Below are positions 16,488 through 25,111 of a stretch of 64,000 nt of DNA, in pieces. Under the pieces are notes generated by a model that saw only the letters and a list, made by a program, of their open reading frames with translations, was not told the DNA's origin and searched no databases. The DNA lies in the NCBI GenBank assembly GCA_900768435.1, contig CAAGCW010000015.1, positions 35,943-99,942 on the forward strand, given 5' to 3'. Every line of letters starts with the position of its first letter. Position 1 is the first letter of the stretch. This stretch comes from an uncultured Collinsella sp. (GTDB lineage Bacteria > Actinomycetota > Coriobacteriia > Coriobacteriales > Coriobacteriaceae). The position numbers were made by a program, and so were the translations under genes.

Positions 16488-18467
16488 ATGAATCTTCACC
16501 TTTCTCAGTCTGATGGCTTTTTGCGTGTGGCGGCGGCGTCGCCGCGGATTCGCGTGGCCGATGTCGAGGGCAATGCCGAGGTTGCGCTGGCGGCTGTTCG
16601 CGAGGCTACCGAGCGTGGCGTTCGTGCGTTGGTGTTGCCCGAGCTTAATCTGACTGGCTATACCGCGGCCGATCTGTTCCATAACCGCACATTACTGCAT
16701 GCCTGCGAGACCGCACTGGCACATATTCTCGATGAAACCCGCGAGCTGCCGATTGTCTTTACCGTCGGCCTTCCCGTTGCGGTGGCCGAAAACATCTACA
16801 ACTGCGCGGCCGTGTGCTGTGCGGGCGAGCTTTTGGGCCTTACGGCTAAGAAGTATCTGCCCAACTATGGCGAGTTCTACGAGCGCCGCTGGTTTGCCCC
16901 GGCGCCTGCCGATCCCGTGTGGGTTGAATTTGCCGGTCAGGGTCCGGTGCCGCTTGGCTCGGGGCTTGTCTACCGCTGCTGTGATGAGGGCGCCGAGGAC
17001 CTGGTGCTGGGCGTTGAGGTCTGTGAGGACCTGTGGGTGCCGGCGCCCCCTTCGACCGAGATGGCGCTTGCCGGTGCGACGGTGATTCTCAACCCGTCGG
17101 CTTCTGACGAAATCATCGGTAAGGCAGATTACCGCCGCAGCCTTATCTCTAACCAAAGCGCGCGCCTGTACTGTGCCTATGCCTACGCGGATGCGAGTGA
17201 GGGCGAGTCCACGACCGACATGGTCTTTGCGGGCGAGAACCTCGTCTACGAAAACGGCTCGAAGCTCGCCGCGACCAAACTGCTTACCTGCGACATGGCC
17301 ATCGCCGACGTCGATCTTGACCGTCTGGTTGCCGAGCGCCGCCGCTCGACGACGTGGACGCGCGCGGACGATGCACCGGAGTCCACGACCGTTGAATTTT
17401 CGTTTGAGGGCGTGCTGACAGACGAACCTGTCCTGCGCGATGCACTCGGCATCGACCGTGTCTTCCCCCGCGCGCCCTTTGTGCCGGCCGACCACGGTGA
17501 TCTGGCCGAGCGCTGCGAGACCATTCTCGACCTGCAGACCGCCGGCCTCAAGACCCGCCTGGCCCATACAGGCACCAAGGCTGCAGCCATCGGTCTTTCG
17601 GGCGGCCTGGACTCCACGCTGGCACTGCTTGTGACCGTGCGCGCCTTCGATGCACTGGGGCTGCCGCGCACCGGTATCACGGCCGTGTCCATGCCCGGCT
17701 TTGGCACGACGCATCGCACCAAGTCGAATGCCGAGTCGCTCGCTCGCGACCTTGGCGTGAGCTTCCGCGAGGTTTCGATCCACGCGGCCGTGGAGCAGCA
17801 CTTCAAGGACATTGAGCACGATCCGGCCGTGCAGGACGTGACCTACGAGAACAGCCAGGCCCGCGAGCGCACGCAGATTCTGATGGATCTGGCCAACCAG
17901 GCTGGCGGTTTTGTCATCGGCACGGGCGACCTGTCGGAGCTGGCGCTCGGTTGGGCTACCTATAACGGCGACCACATGAGCATGTACGCCGTCAACGCGA
18001 GCGTGCCCAAGACGCTTGTGCGCCATCTGGTGCGCTATGCGGCCGATGTCTTTGGCGGGCATATTGCCGAGGTCTTGCTCGATATCCTCGATACGCCGGT
18101 GTCCCCCGAGCTTCTGCCGCCCACGGGCGACGGCGAGATTGCGCAGAAGACTGAGGATTTGGTGGGCCCGTACGAGCTGCACGACTACTTCCTCTACTAC
18201 CTGCTGCGTTTTGGCTTTGAGCCGGGCAAGATCTACCGCATGGCGCTCAAGAGCTTCGAGGGCGCCTACGACGTCAAGACCGTTCACACGTGGCTGCGTA
18301 CGTTCTACCGTCGCTTCTTTGCCCAGCAGTTTAAGCGCAGCTGCCTGCCCGATGGCCCCAAGGTGGGTTCGGTCACGCTCAGCCCGCGCGGCGATTGGCG
18401 CATGCCGAGTGACGCCAGCTCGCGCCTGTGGCTCGCCCAGATTGACGCGCTCAATCCGATGGACTAA
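16488..18467 (+). CDS. nadE: Glutamine-dependent NAD+ synthase
   Basis: This 659-residue two-domain enzyme makes NAD+ from deamido-NAD+, ATP and glutamine. The N-terminal nitrilase-type amidase domain (about 1-290) carries the Glu of VLPELNLTGY, the Lys of KYLPNYGEFYERRWF and the Cys of GVEVCEDLWVP. The synthetase domain has the PP-loop SGGLDSTLAL and the GTGDLSELALGW segment. Length matches the long, glutaminase-linked form found in actinobacteria. The start ATG 16488 follows GGGAG; a TTG/ATG further upstream has no site. It is followed by a hairpin with a T run. Confidence 0.96.
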   Translation: MNLHLSQSDGFLRVAAASPRIRVADVEGNAEVALAAVREATERGVRALVLPELNLTGYTAADLFHNRTLLHACETALAHILDETRELPIVFTVGLPVAVAENIYNCAAVCCAGELLGLTAKKYLPNYGEFYERRWFAPAPADPVWVEFAGQGPVPLGSGLVYRCCDEGAEDLVLGVEVCEDLWVPAPPSTEMALAGATVILNPSASDEIIGKADYRRSLISNQSARLYCAYAYADASEGESTTDMVFAGENLVYENGSKLAATKLLTCDMAIADVDLDRLVAERRRSTTWTRADDAPESTTVEFSFEGVLTDEPVLRDALGIDRVFPRAPFVPADHGDLAERCETILDLQTAGLKTRLAHTGTKAAAIGLSGGLDSTLALLVTVRAFDALGLPRTGITAVSMPGFGTTHRTKSNAESLARDLGVSFREVSIHAAVEQHFKDIEHDPAVQDVTYENSQARERTQILMDLANQAGGFVIGTGDLSELALGWATYNGDHMSMYAVNASVPKTLVRHLVRYAADVFGGHIAEVLLDILDTPVSPELLPPTGDGEIAQKTEDLVGPYELHDYFLYYLLRFGFEPGKIYRMALKSFEGAYDVKTVHTWLRTFYRRFFAQQFKRSCLPDGPKVGSVTLSPRGDWRMPSDASSRLWLAQIDALNPMD

Positions 18468-18534
18468 GGTTGCCAAATTGAACCAAAACAGCGGGTGCAA
18501 GCGTTACACTTTTGCAATCTGATGGCCCGTATCG

Positions 18535-18565
18535 CGCGGCGCTCTTGTCGGAGCGCCGCGTTTTT
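18535..18565 (+). terminator. Hairpin with T run between nadE and the aminotransferase
   Basis: Perfect 10-bp arms CGCGGCGCTC/GAGCGCCGCG are followed by TTTTT. It ends only 20 bases before the aminotransferase start codon, so it may terminate nadE transcription or serve as an attenuator in the leader of the next gene. Confidence 0.75.
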
Positions 18566-18584
18566 CATATCGAAAGGTGGCACC

Positions 18585-19748
18585 ATGCAGGCATCGCAGC
18601 GTCTCGACCGCTTTGGCGCGGAGGTCTTCGCCTCGCTCAACAACAAACTGCTTGCGCTGAAGGCTCAGGGCAAGACCATTTACAACATGAGCGTGGGCAC
18701 GCCCGACTTTAAGCCGTACGACCACGTGGTCGAGGCGCTCACGCAAGCGGCCCAGGACCCCGAGATGTGGAAGTATGCCCTGCGCGACCTGCCCGAACTC
18801 AAGCAAGCCGTGTGCGATTACTACGAGCGTCGCTTTGGCGTTTCGGGCATTACGCCGTCTATGGTGCAGTCGTGCAACGGCACGCAGGAGGGCGTTGGCC
18901 ATTTGGGCCTTGCCCTGCTCGATCCGGGTGACACCATTCTGGTTCCCGATCCGTGCTACCCGGTCTTTGAGGCAGGTGCCAAGATCGCCGATGCCAAGCT
19001 CGAGTACTATCCGCTGGTGGCGGAGCACAATTACCTGCCCTATGTGGCGGGTATCGATCCCGAGGTGGCCGATCGTGCCAAGTACATGATTGTGTCGCTG
19101 CCCGCCAACCCGGTGGGCTCGGTGGGCACGCCCGAGGTCTACGAGGAGATCATCGCTTTCGCCCGCGAGCACGACCTGCTCATCGTTCACGACAATGCGT
19201 ACTCCGACATCGTGTTCGACGGCGAGCCGGGCGGCAGCTTCTTGCAGTATCCCGGCGCGCTCGAGGTGGGCGTTGAGTTCTTCTCGCTCTCCAAGTCGTT
19301 TAACGTCACCGGTGCGCGTATCGGCTTTTTGGTCGGTCGCGAGGATGTGGTCTCGGCCTTTGCCAAGCTGCGCGGCCAGATCGACTTTGGTATGTTCTTC
19401 CCGATCCAGAAGGCTGCTATCGCCTGCCTGAACGGTCCGCGCGATGAGGTCGAGGCGCAGCGTCTGAAGTACCAGGAGCGCCGCGATGCCCTGTGCGACG
19501 GTCTTGAGGGCGTGGGCTGGGAGCGTCCCAACGCGCATGGCTCTATGTTTGTGTGGGCCAAGCTTCCCGGTGGTCGCACCGATTCCATGGCGTTTTGCGA
19601 GGAGCTCATGGAGAAGGCCGGCGTTGTGGTGACGCCGGGCGCGAGCTTTGGTCCTTCGGGCGAGGGGCACGTGCGCATGGCGCTGGTCTTGCCGCCCGAC
19701 CAGATTGCTTTGGCTGTCGAGGCCATTCGCGAGGCGGGCCTGTATTAG
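18585..19748 (+). CDS. Class I/II PLP aminotransferase, DAP-aminotransferase-like
   Basis: This 387-residue fold-type I PLP enzyme is close in pattern to LL-diaminopimelate or N-acetyl-diaminopimelate aminotransferases. The cofactor lysine is in SLSKSFNVTGARIGF, the Asp that binds the pyridine nitrogen is in HDNAYSDIVFDG, and substrate-domain sequences NMSVGTPDFKPYDH and YALRDLPELKQAV fit the DapL/PatA-like group. Because the window also encodes DapH and an M20 deacylase, a role in the acetylase route to diaminopimelate is plausible but not proven. The ATG at 18585 follows GAAAGGTGG, and a T-tailed hairpin lies just upstream. Confidence 0.88.
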   Translation: MQASQRLDRFGAEVFASLNNKLLALKAQGKTIYNMSVGTPDFKPYDHVVEALTQAAQDPEMWKYALRDLPELKQAVCDYYERRFGVSGITPSMVQSCNGTQEGVGHLGLALLDPGDTILVPDPCYPVFEAGAKIADAKLEYYPLVAEHNYLPYVAGIDPEVADRAKYMIVSLPANPVGSVGTPEVYEEIIAFAREHDLLIVHDNAYSDIVFDGEPGGSFLQYPGALEVGVEFFSLSKSFNVTGARIGFLVGREDVVSAFAKLRGQIDFGMFFPIQKAAIACLNGPRDEVEAQRLKYQERRDALCDGLEGVGWERPNAHGSMFVWAKLPGGRTDSMAFCEELMEKAGVVVTPGASFGPSGEGHVRMALVLPPDQIALAVEAIREAGLY

Positions 19749-19891
19749 AAAGGTATTTCGGCTCGTCAATAGCTCGAAACCGATTTCGTGCAGTTATTTT
19801 ACGATTTCTGCAAACAATTTCGGTAAACGGTCGATTTTTGGCTGCGAATAGGAGCATAATCAAAGTCCCGATTGGATGTATTGGGATTACG

Positions 19892-19924
19892 GCAAGCCGC
19901 TCGGGTCGTTCCCGGGCGGCTTGC
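19892..19924 (+). promoter_or_regulatory. 14-bp leader hairpin before ldh
   Basis: Arms 19892-19905 and 19911-19924 pair fully (one G-U) around a 5-base loop. The hairpin ends 25 bases before the ldh start, next to the ribosome site, and lacks a T run. It is the strongest of the leader hairpins seen in this window. Confidence 0.55.
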
Positions 19925-19949
19925 TTGTGGAGAGAGATGGGAGTTTCTA

Positions 19950-20900
19950 ATGGTTAACGAGAAGAAGGTCGCTATTGTCGGCTGCGGTTTCGTTGGTTCG
20001 TCTTCGGCGTTCGCGCTGATGCAGAGTGGTCTGTTCTCCGAGATGGTCCTCATCGACGTGGACAAGAACCGCGCCGAGGGTGAGGCCCTGGATATCGCGC
20101 ACGGCATGACGTTTGCCGAGCCGATGAAGATCTACGCCGGCGATTACTCCGACGTCGCCGACGCCGCCATGATCGTCGTCACCGCCGGTGCCGCCCAGAA
20201 GCCCGGTGAGACTCGCCTAGACCTGGTAAACAAGAACGTCAGCATCTTTAAGTCCATTATTCCCGAGATTAAGAAGTCGGGTTTTGACGGCATCCTGCTC
20301 ATCGTCTCCAACCCGGTGGACGTTCTGACTTACGCCGCCATCAAGATGTCCGGTCTGCCCGAGGGCCACGTTATCGGTTCCGGCACCGTGCTCGACACCG
20401 GTCGCCTTCAGCAGATGCTGGGTGCTCACGTTGAGGTTGACCCGCGTGACGTCCAAGCTTACGTCATGGGCGAGCACGGCGACTCCGAGTTCGTCGCTTG
20501 GTCCAGCGCTCAGGTTGCCGGCGTGCCGCTGAGCACCTTCTGCGAGCTTCACGGCCATCTGGAGCACGAGGCTGCCGAGAAGCGTATCGCCGAGGACGTC
20601 AAGAACTCCGCCTACACCATCATCGAGAAGAAGCACGCCACCTACTACGGCGTTGCCATGGCCGTTAAGCGCATCTGCACCGCTGTCATGCGTGACGAGC
20701 AGACCGTTCTGCCCGTTTCCTCGCTCATGGTGGGCGAGTATGGCCTGTCCGACTTGGCCATCTCCATGCCGACCGTCGTCGGCCGCGATGGCGTTGTCTG
20801 CCGCGTCCCCGTGCCGCTGAACGAGTCCGAGCAGAGCGAGCTCACCGCTTCTGCCAAGGCCCTCAAGGACATCATCGACAGCGTCGATTTCTCCTGCTAA
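19950..20900 (+). CDS. ldh: L-lactate dehydrogenase
   Basis: This 316-residue NAD-dependent enzyme reduces pyruvate to L-lactate and regenerates NAD+ in fermentation. The Rossmann motif is VAIVGCGFVGSSSAFAL, the coenzyme/active loop is VTAGAAQKPGETRLDL (substrate Arg), the structural motif is SNPVDVLTY, and the catalytic His is in VMGEHGDSEFVAWS. These separate it from malate dehydrogenase. The start ATG 19950 follows GGAG; upstream open frame contains the leader hairpin. A T-tailed terminator and a REP-like dyad follow directly. Confidence 0.95.
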   Translation: MVNEKKVAIVGCGFVGSSSAFALMQSGLFSEMVLIDVDKNRAEGEALDIAHGMTFAEPMKIYAGDYSDVADAAMIVVTAGAAQKPGETRLDLVNKNVSIFKSIIPEIKKSGFDGILLIVSNPVDVLTYAAIKMSGLPEGHVIGSGTVLDTGRLQQMLGAHVEVDPRDVQAYVMGEHGDSEFVAWSSAQVAGVPLSTFCELHGHLEHEAAEKRIAEDVKNSAYTIIEKKHATYYGVAMAVKRICTAVMRDEQTVLPVSSLMVGEYGLSDLAISMPTVVGRDGVVCRVPVPLNESEQSELTASAKALKDIIDSVDFSC

Positions 20901-20932
20901 ATCCAGCTCGTTTGCTAGCAGGCTACAATGAA

Positions 20933-20966
20933 GGCGTCCAGGCCCCACGGCCCGGGCGCCTTTTTT
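20933..20966 (+). terminator. Intrinsic terminator of ldh
   Basis: GGCGTCC pairs with GGGCGCC (one G-U pair) around a GC-rich loop and is followed by six T residues. Confidence 0.8.
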
Positions 20967-21038
20967 GGTGCATTGGGGTCAGGTTAGTTTGCACCAAAAA
21001 GGGCGCGATTGGTGCAAACAAACCTGACCCCCTGCACC
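20967..21038. repeat. REP-like palindrome (GGGGTCAGGTT type), left of the DUF2974 gene
   Basis: Arms GGTGCA-TTGGGGTCAGGTTAGTT-GCACC (20967-20996, split here for length) and the complementary 21010-21038 pair almost fully around a 13-base loop. A closely similar palindrome at 22221-22288 lies just after the same gene. Confidence 0.75.
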
Positions 21039-21056
21039 ATTGTTGATGGGAGAGCC

Positions 21057-22217
21057 ATGTCGGAATCGCCTAACTTTTTGACGTATGCCCAGACGGCGTT
21101 TGATTCGTTTGAGGAGCGGACGTTCTGCGCGGTGGACAGCCTGGTGTTTGCATGGCTGTCGTATTTGCGCTTGCCGGGGGATATGCCGGAGCTTGCCGGC
21201 TGGCTGGGGCTGGACGTACGCGAGCTGCTGCGCGCCGAGTGCTACCGGGACATGATTGACGACCTGTGGGACCCGGAGGGGAGCAGGGCCTTGTTAGAGG
21301 CCGTGGCGTCAAGTCCTCGCTACCGTGGCGTGCACGTTTGCGGCTATCGTGCCGTGAACGACGTGACGGCGACGGAGCAGTTTGCAGCCATGACGTTCCG
21401 CTTTCCGGCAGGATTTAGCTACCTTTCCTTCCGAGGGACCGACAGTACGATCGTGGGCTGGAAAGAGGACTTTAACATGGCGTTCCGGTGCCCCGTGCCC
21501 TCTCAGGAATCTGCGGCACGCTACGTGGACGAGGCGGCGGCCGCAATAGACGGGCCGCTCTTGTGCGGAGGCCATTCCAAGGGCGGCAACTTGGCGGTGT
21601 ATGGCGCGGCGATGTGCTCTGACGCTGCTGGCGACCGGATCGAGCGGGCCTTCTCCCATGATGGCCCCGGCTTTGTCGAGGAGTTCCTGAGCGGTGACGC
21701 CTTTGCGGGCCTGTCCGGTCGCATCGACAAGACGCTGCCCCAGTCGTCGATATTCGGCATGATGTTCGAGACGCAGGAAGATTACGCCATTGTCGAGAGC
21801 ACCGAGTTCAGCCTGCTGCAGCACAATCCCTTTAGTTGGGTCGTCGACGGCTGCGACTTTGTGTATTGCGAGCGCTTGTCTGCCGGCGCACGATACGTCG
21901 ACAGCTCTATTCGTGAGATGTTGCTCGCAGTCGAGCCTGCCGAACGCGAACGCTTTGTGGACGCGCTGTTTTCCGTGTTTGAGGCTACGGGTGCCGAACG
22001 GTTCGCAGATATCGCAGGGAATCTGCGCGAGAGCCTGCCGGTGATGCTTCAGGCTGCGCAAGATTTCGACAAGGATACGCGCCGCTTTATTTCGCAGACG
22101 ATCGTGGCAATTCTTAAGTGCGCGTTGCTGCCCAAGCGCCCCGAACTCAACGTTCCCGCCGCTGGCAAGAGCTTGGCCGAGCAGCTCGAAGCATGGCAGT
22201 CGGAGCTCCTACACTAG
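21057..22217 (+). CDS. DUF2974 (Mbeg1-like) alpha/beta-hydrolase
   Basis: This 386-residue protein matches the DUF2974/Mbeg1-like group, a lipase-like alpha/beta-hydrolase family. The nucleophile elbow is GGHSKGGNLAVYGA (Ser of GHSKG), preceded by the oxyanion-type YLSFRGTD, and a late SHDGPGF segment follows. The enzyme is probably cytoplasmic; the substrate is unknown, and a lipid or ester is a guess from the fold. The start at 21057 follows GGGAGAG. The gene is bracketed on both sides by near-identical GGGG(T/A)CAGGTT palindromes, which suggests that it moved or was rearranged as a unit. Confidence 0.8.
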   Translation: MSESPNFLTYAQTAFDSFEERTFCAVDSLVFAWLSYLRLPGDMPELAGWLGLDVRELLRAECYRDMIDDLWDPEGSRALLEAVASSPRYRGVHVCGYRAVNDVTATEQFAAMTFRFPAGFSYLSFRGTDSTIVGWKEDFNMAFRCPVPSQESAARYVDEAAAAIDGPLLCGGHSKGGNLAVYGAAMCSDAAGDRIERAFSHDGPGFVEEFLSGDAFAGLSGRIDKTLPQSSIFGMMFETQEDYAIVESTEFSLLQHNPFSWVVDGCDFVYCERLSAGARYVDSSIREMLLAVEPAERERFVDALFSVFEATGAERFADIAGNLRESLPVMLQAAQDFDKDTRRFISQTIVAILKCALLPKRPELNVPAAGKSLAEQLEAWQSELLH

Positions 22218-22220
22218 CCA

Positions 22221-22288
22221 TTGGTGCAATGGGGACAGGTTTGTCTGCACCATGTTGGTGCAAAGTAACCTGACCCCCTTGCACCAAT
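22221..22288. repeat. REP-like palindrome (GGGGACAGGTT type), right of the DUF2974 gene
   Basis: TTGGTGCAATGGGGACAGGT and the following bases to 22252 pair with 22255-22288 (TTGGTGCAAAG... to TTGCACCAA), leaving almost no loop. Sequence and structure match the palindrome at 20967-21038, with small paired differences. Confidence 0.75.
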
Positions 22289-22362
22289 CTTCGATGCGCT
22301 TGGGGTGGGCTCGACCGCTATACTGATTCGTGCTCAATTCGATCTAGAACGGAATGCCGTAT

Positions 22363-23367
22363 ATGAAAATCAACCATGCGATTCTACATATCCTGGACTT
22401 TGACTCGGCCGTCAACGTCATGAGCCAGCGCGAGCTCGATATCGAGAGCCGTACCGTGCGCAACTTTGTGACCACGCATCTGCGTCGTGCCCGAACTTCG
22501 GCCGACAACAAGCGTGCCACGTTTGCCGAGAACTCTGCATTCGGCGGCGAGCTCAAAGGTTATTTCTTTGGCGAGCGCGAGTTTGTGGATCTGTCGCAGC
22601 AGATTGCGGAGTTCATCTCCTCCGAGCTCACCAAGGCCGAAAAGGCCGAGTCCACCGACGTGCTCGTGGCGGACTTTGACGATGATGAGGATGCTCGCTG
22701 GTTTGCCGTGATGCTGCTGGGCTCCAAGCAGGCTTTTATGCACGAGGTGGGCCGCGAGGAGGGCGAGGTGCGCAACGACATCGCACGCCACTACGCTATT
22801 CTGCCGAACCCTTCCCAAAAGGTGCCGAGCTACGCTATTGTGCGCGCGAGCACCATGGAGATCGGCTACGTGGACAAAAAGCGCAAGATCGCCGGCGAGG
22901 ACCGTATGCTTATTCCTGACGGCTTGCTGCAGTGCGATACGGGCGTGTCGGGCAAGGAGATTATCGACACCGTGACGCGTGTGGTCGAGGAGGTCGCCGA
23001 GGAGCACGGTGCCAATACGGCCGTAGCGCTCGCTAAGGTTAAGGCTGCCGTTGCCGAGAAGGTCGAGGATGACGAGGAGCTTCCGCCCTGGGATATCGTC
23101 GATGAGGTCTTTGAGGACGAGCCGGTCATCAAGGAAAGCGTGCGCGCGGCACTGACCGAGGAGAAGGTGCCTGAGCGTGTGCCCGTGGAGCGCAAGCAGG
23201 TCGAACGCGCGGCGGTGCGCAATCATAAGATCCGTACCGATACGGGTATCGAGATCAGCTTCCCGGCCGAGATGGGTTCGAACTCCGAGTACATCGAGTT
23301 TGTCAACGAGCCCAACGGCCTCATCTCCATCGAGCTCAAAAACATCGGCAGCATCGAGAATCGATAA
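22363..23367 (+). CDS. 37-kDa nucleoid-associated protein family (NdpA-like)
   Basis: This 334-residue protein belongs to the NdpA/YejK nucleoid-associated family. It opens with MKINHAILHILDFDSA, typical of the group, contains an acidic patch VLVADFDDDEDARWFAVMLL and ends with FVNEPNGLISIELKNIG. Proteins of this family bind DNA or associate with the nucleoid; the exact role is poorly known. ATG 22363 is chosen because family members start MxIxxAILHxLD; an in-frame ATG three codons earlier (22354) is possible. A TATACT hexamer lies at 22319-22324. A T-tailed terminator follows. Confidence 0.82.
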   Translation: MKINHAILHILDFDSAVNVMSQRELDIESRTVRNFVTTHLRRARTSADNKRATFAENSAFGGELKGYFFGEREFVDLSQQIAEFISSELTKAEKAESTDVLVADFDDDEDARWFAVMLLGSKQAFMHEVGREEGEVRNDIARHYAILPNPSQKVPSYAIVRASTMEIGYVDKKRKIAGEDRMLIPDGLLQCDTGVSGKEIIDTVTRVVEEVAEEHGANTAVALAKVKAAVAEKVEDDEELPPWDIVDEVFEDEPVIKESVRAALTEEKVPERVPVERKQVERAAVRNHKIRTDTGIEISFPAEMGSNSEYIEFVNEPNGLISIELKNIGSIENR

Positions 23368-23395
23368 GTTGCGTTACGCCTGCAGCGAGAAAGCG

Positions 23396-23432
23396 AAGGC
23401 CGAAGCTCCTTGGGGCCTCGGCCTTCTTGTTT
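23396..23432 (+). terminator. Terminator after the NdpA-like gene
   Basis: AAGGCCGA/TCGGCCTT arms (23396-23403 and 23418-23425) with additional inner pairing are followed by CTTGTTT. Confidence 0.7.
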
Positions 23433-23471
23433 AGGGCTGAATTGCCCCACAGGTTGAGCATAAGTCAGCGA

Positions 23472-23569
23472 AAACGCCCCAGAGCGAGCAAGGTGACGTG
23501 AAAGAGGAGGGCATTGACCTTTCGGTCATGCCCGACGATTGAACGTCAGATTGCCGCTCTGGGGCGTTT
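23472..23569. repeat. Nested palindrome with core A (GTGAAAGAGGAG / GACGATTGAACG)
   Basis: Perfect 15-bp outer arms (23472-23486 and 23555-23569) enclose two unpaired conserved strands, GTGAAAGAGGAG (23498-23509) and GACGATTGAACG (23534-23545), and an inner hairpin (23509-23519 with 23524-23533). The same two strands recur at 39625-39636 and 39661-39672 with different stems. On the minus strand both copies lie 3' of a gene (dapH here). A further perfect 12-bp hairpin (23583-23594 and 23599-23610) separates this element from the dapH stop. Confidence 0.75.
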
Positions 23570-23611
23570 GCAGCGTCGGCTAGTTACGCGGTTTGTCAAA
23601 ACCGCGTAACC

Positions 23612-24331
23612 CTACAGTTGACGTAAACCCTCTTCCAGGCCGGTCTTGCTGTCGGTCTGGGCGTCGCGCATCTTGATGACGCGAGCGGGAACACCGGCCA
23701 CGACGGCGCCGGCGGGGACGTCCTCGACGCATACGGCACCGGCAGCTACGACGGCGCCCTTGCCCACGCGTACGCCCTCCAGGACCACGGCGTTGGCGCC
23801 AATCATGACATCGTCCTCGATGATGACGGGCGTGGCGCTCGCGGGCTCAACGACGCCTGCCAGTACGGTGCCGGCGCCGATGTGGCAGTTCTTGCCCACG
23901 GTGGCGCGGCCGCCCAGTACGGCGCCCATATCGATCATGGAACCCTCGCCGATCACGGAGCCGATGTTGATGATGGCGCCCATCATGATGACGGCGCGAT
24001 CGCCGATCTCGACGCGGTCGCGGATAATCGCGCCCGGCTCGATGCGGGCATTGATGCCCTTAAGGTCGAGCATGGGGACGGCGGAGTTACGGCAGTCATT
24101 CTCGACGTCGTAGTAGTCGATAGAGTCGGCGTTGGCATCGAGGATGGCCTTGAGCTCATCCCAGTCGCCAAAGACGGTCTTGCCGCGACGACCGCCGTAG
24201 ACGTGCACATCGCCCCACTGGACCTTCATACCGGGCTTCTCGCGCACATACAGCTTGACGGGCGTCTTCTTGGGCGCGGTGGCGATGTAGTTGATAATCT
24301 CCTGTGCATCCATCTCGGCTGCGTTGCTCAT
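23612..24331 (-). CDS. dapH: Tetrahydrodipicolinate N-acetyltransferase
   Basis: This 239-residue enzyme acetylates tetrahydrodipicolinate with acetyl-CoA, the branch step of the acetylase route to meso-diaminopimelate. The C-terminal half is a left-handed beta-helix with hexapeptide repeats (IGDRAV, IGSVIGEG, VGKNCHIGAGTVLAG, IGANAVVLEGVRVG), and the N-terminal DapH domain (MDAQEIINYIATAPKKTPVK) separates it from succinyl-type DapD. It is the last gene of the lysA-dapA/dapB/dapH operon, 39 bases after dapB, with a GGAG ribosome site. Two palindromes lie downstream. Confidence 0.94.
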   Translation of the reverse strand: MSNAAEMDAQEIINYIATAPKKTPVKLYVREKPGMKVQWGDVHVYGGRRGKTVFGDWDELKAILDANADSIDYYDVENDCRNSAVPMLDLKGINARIEPGAIIRDRVEIGDRAVIMMGAIINIGSVIGEGSMIDMGAVLGGRATVGKNCHIGAGTVLAGVVEPASATPVIIEDDVMIGANAVVLEGVRVGKGAVVAAGAVCVEDVPAGAVVAGVPARVIKMRDAQTDSKTGLEEGLRQL

Positions 24332-24370
24332 ATCTTGTTTCTCCTTTAGCTGGGACTGGTTAATGATTGG

Positions 24371-25111
24371 CTAGGCGAACATGACCTGGTCGAAGGTGTA
24401 GAAGCCGGGCTCGCGAGTGACGAGCTTCTGGGCGGCGGCAAGGGCGCCGTTGACGAAGATCTGGCGGCTTGTGGCGCGATGGCTGAGCGTGACCTCCTCG
24501 TCCTGGCCAAAGAAGCTCACCTCGTGCACGCCGGCGACGGTGCCGCCGCGCAGCGAGTGCATGCCGATCTCCTTGGGGCCACGCGCTCCGCACATGCCCT
24601 CACGGCCGTAGACAGGATGATAGCCAGCCTCGGGCTCGGCCTCGACCACGGCGTCGAGCAGCAGTTTGGCGGTGCCGCTGGGAGCGTCGACCTTTTGGTT
24701 GTGATGCGTCTCTACGATCTCGCAGTCAAAGCCGGGCAGCTCGCGCGTGGCTTGGGCAACCAGGTGACGCAGGGCGGCGATGCCGATGGAGTAGTTGCCG
24801 GAGTGCATGACGCGGGCGTTCTGGCCCAGCTCGCGCAGGCGGTCCATCTGCTCAGGCGAATAGCCCGTGGTGCCCGAAACGAGTGCGGTGCCCGTGCGCT
24901 CGACATAGGCGACAACGGCGTCGAAGGTCACGACGTTCGAGAAGTCGATGATCACATCGGCTGCCGGAGCGCTCTCGAGCTCGTTCAGATCAAAACCGAT
25001 CTGGGCGACGATATCAAAAACGGGCTGACCGGCGGCATCGACAATGCCCTCGGCGGTGGTGCGGATGAGCGAGCCCATGCGGCCCGTTCCCATAATGACG
25101 GTCTTAATCAA
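24371..25111 (-). CDS. dapB: 4-hydroxy-tetrahydrodipicolinate reductase
   Basis: This 246-residue NAD(P)H-dependent enzyme reduces the DapA product to tetrahydrodipicolinate. The N-terminal coenzyme motif is MGTGRMGS, the family signature with catalytic His and Lys is EIVETHHNQKVDAPSGTA, and VIIDFSNV and LVSGTTGYSPEQ match the fold. Length is normal. Its start overlaps the end of the lysA-dapA gene by 8 bases, so translation is coupled. It is controlled by the lysine riboswitch upstream of lysA. Confidence 0.95.
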   Translation of the reverse strand: MIKTVIMGTGRMGSLIRTTAEGIVDAAGQPVFDIVAQIGFDLNELESAPAADVIIDFSNVVTFDAVVAYVERTGTALVSGTTGYSPEQMDRLRELGQNARVMHSGNYSIGIAALRHLVAQATRELPGFDCEIVETHHNQKVDAPSGTAKLLLDAVVEAEPEAGYHPVYGREGMCGARGPKEIGMHSLRGGTVAGVHEVSFFGQDEEVTLSHRATSRQIFVNGALAAAQKLVTREPGFYTFDQVMFA

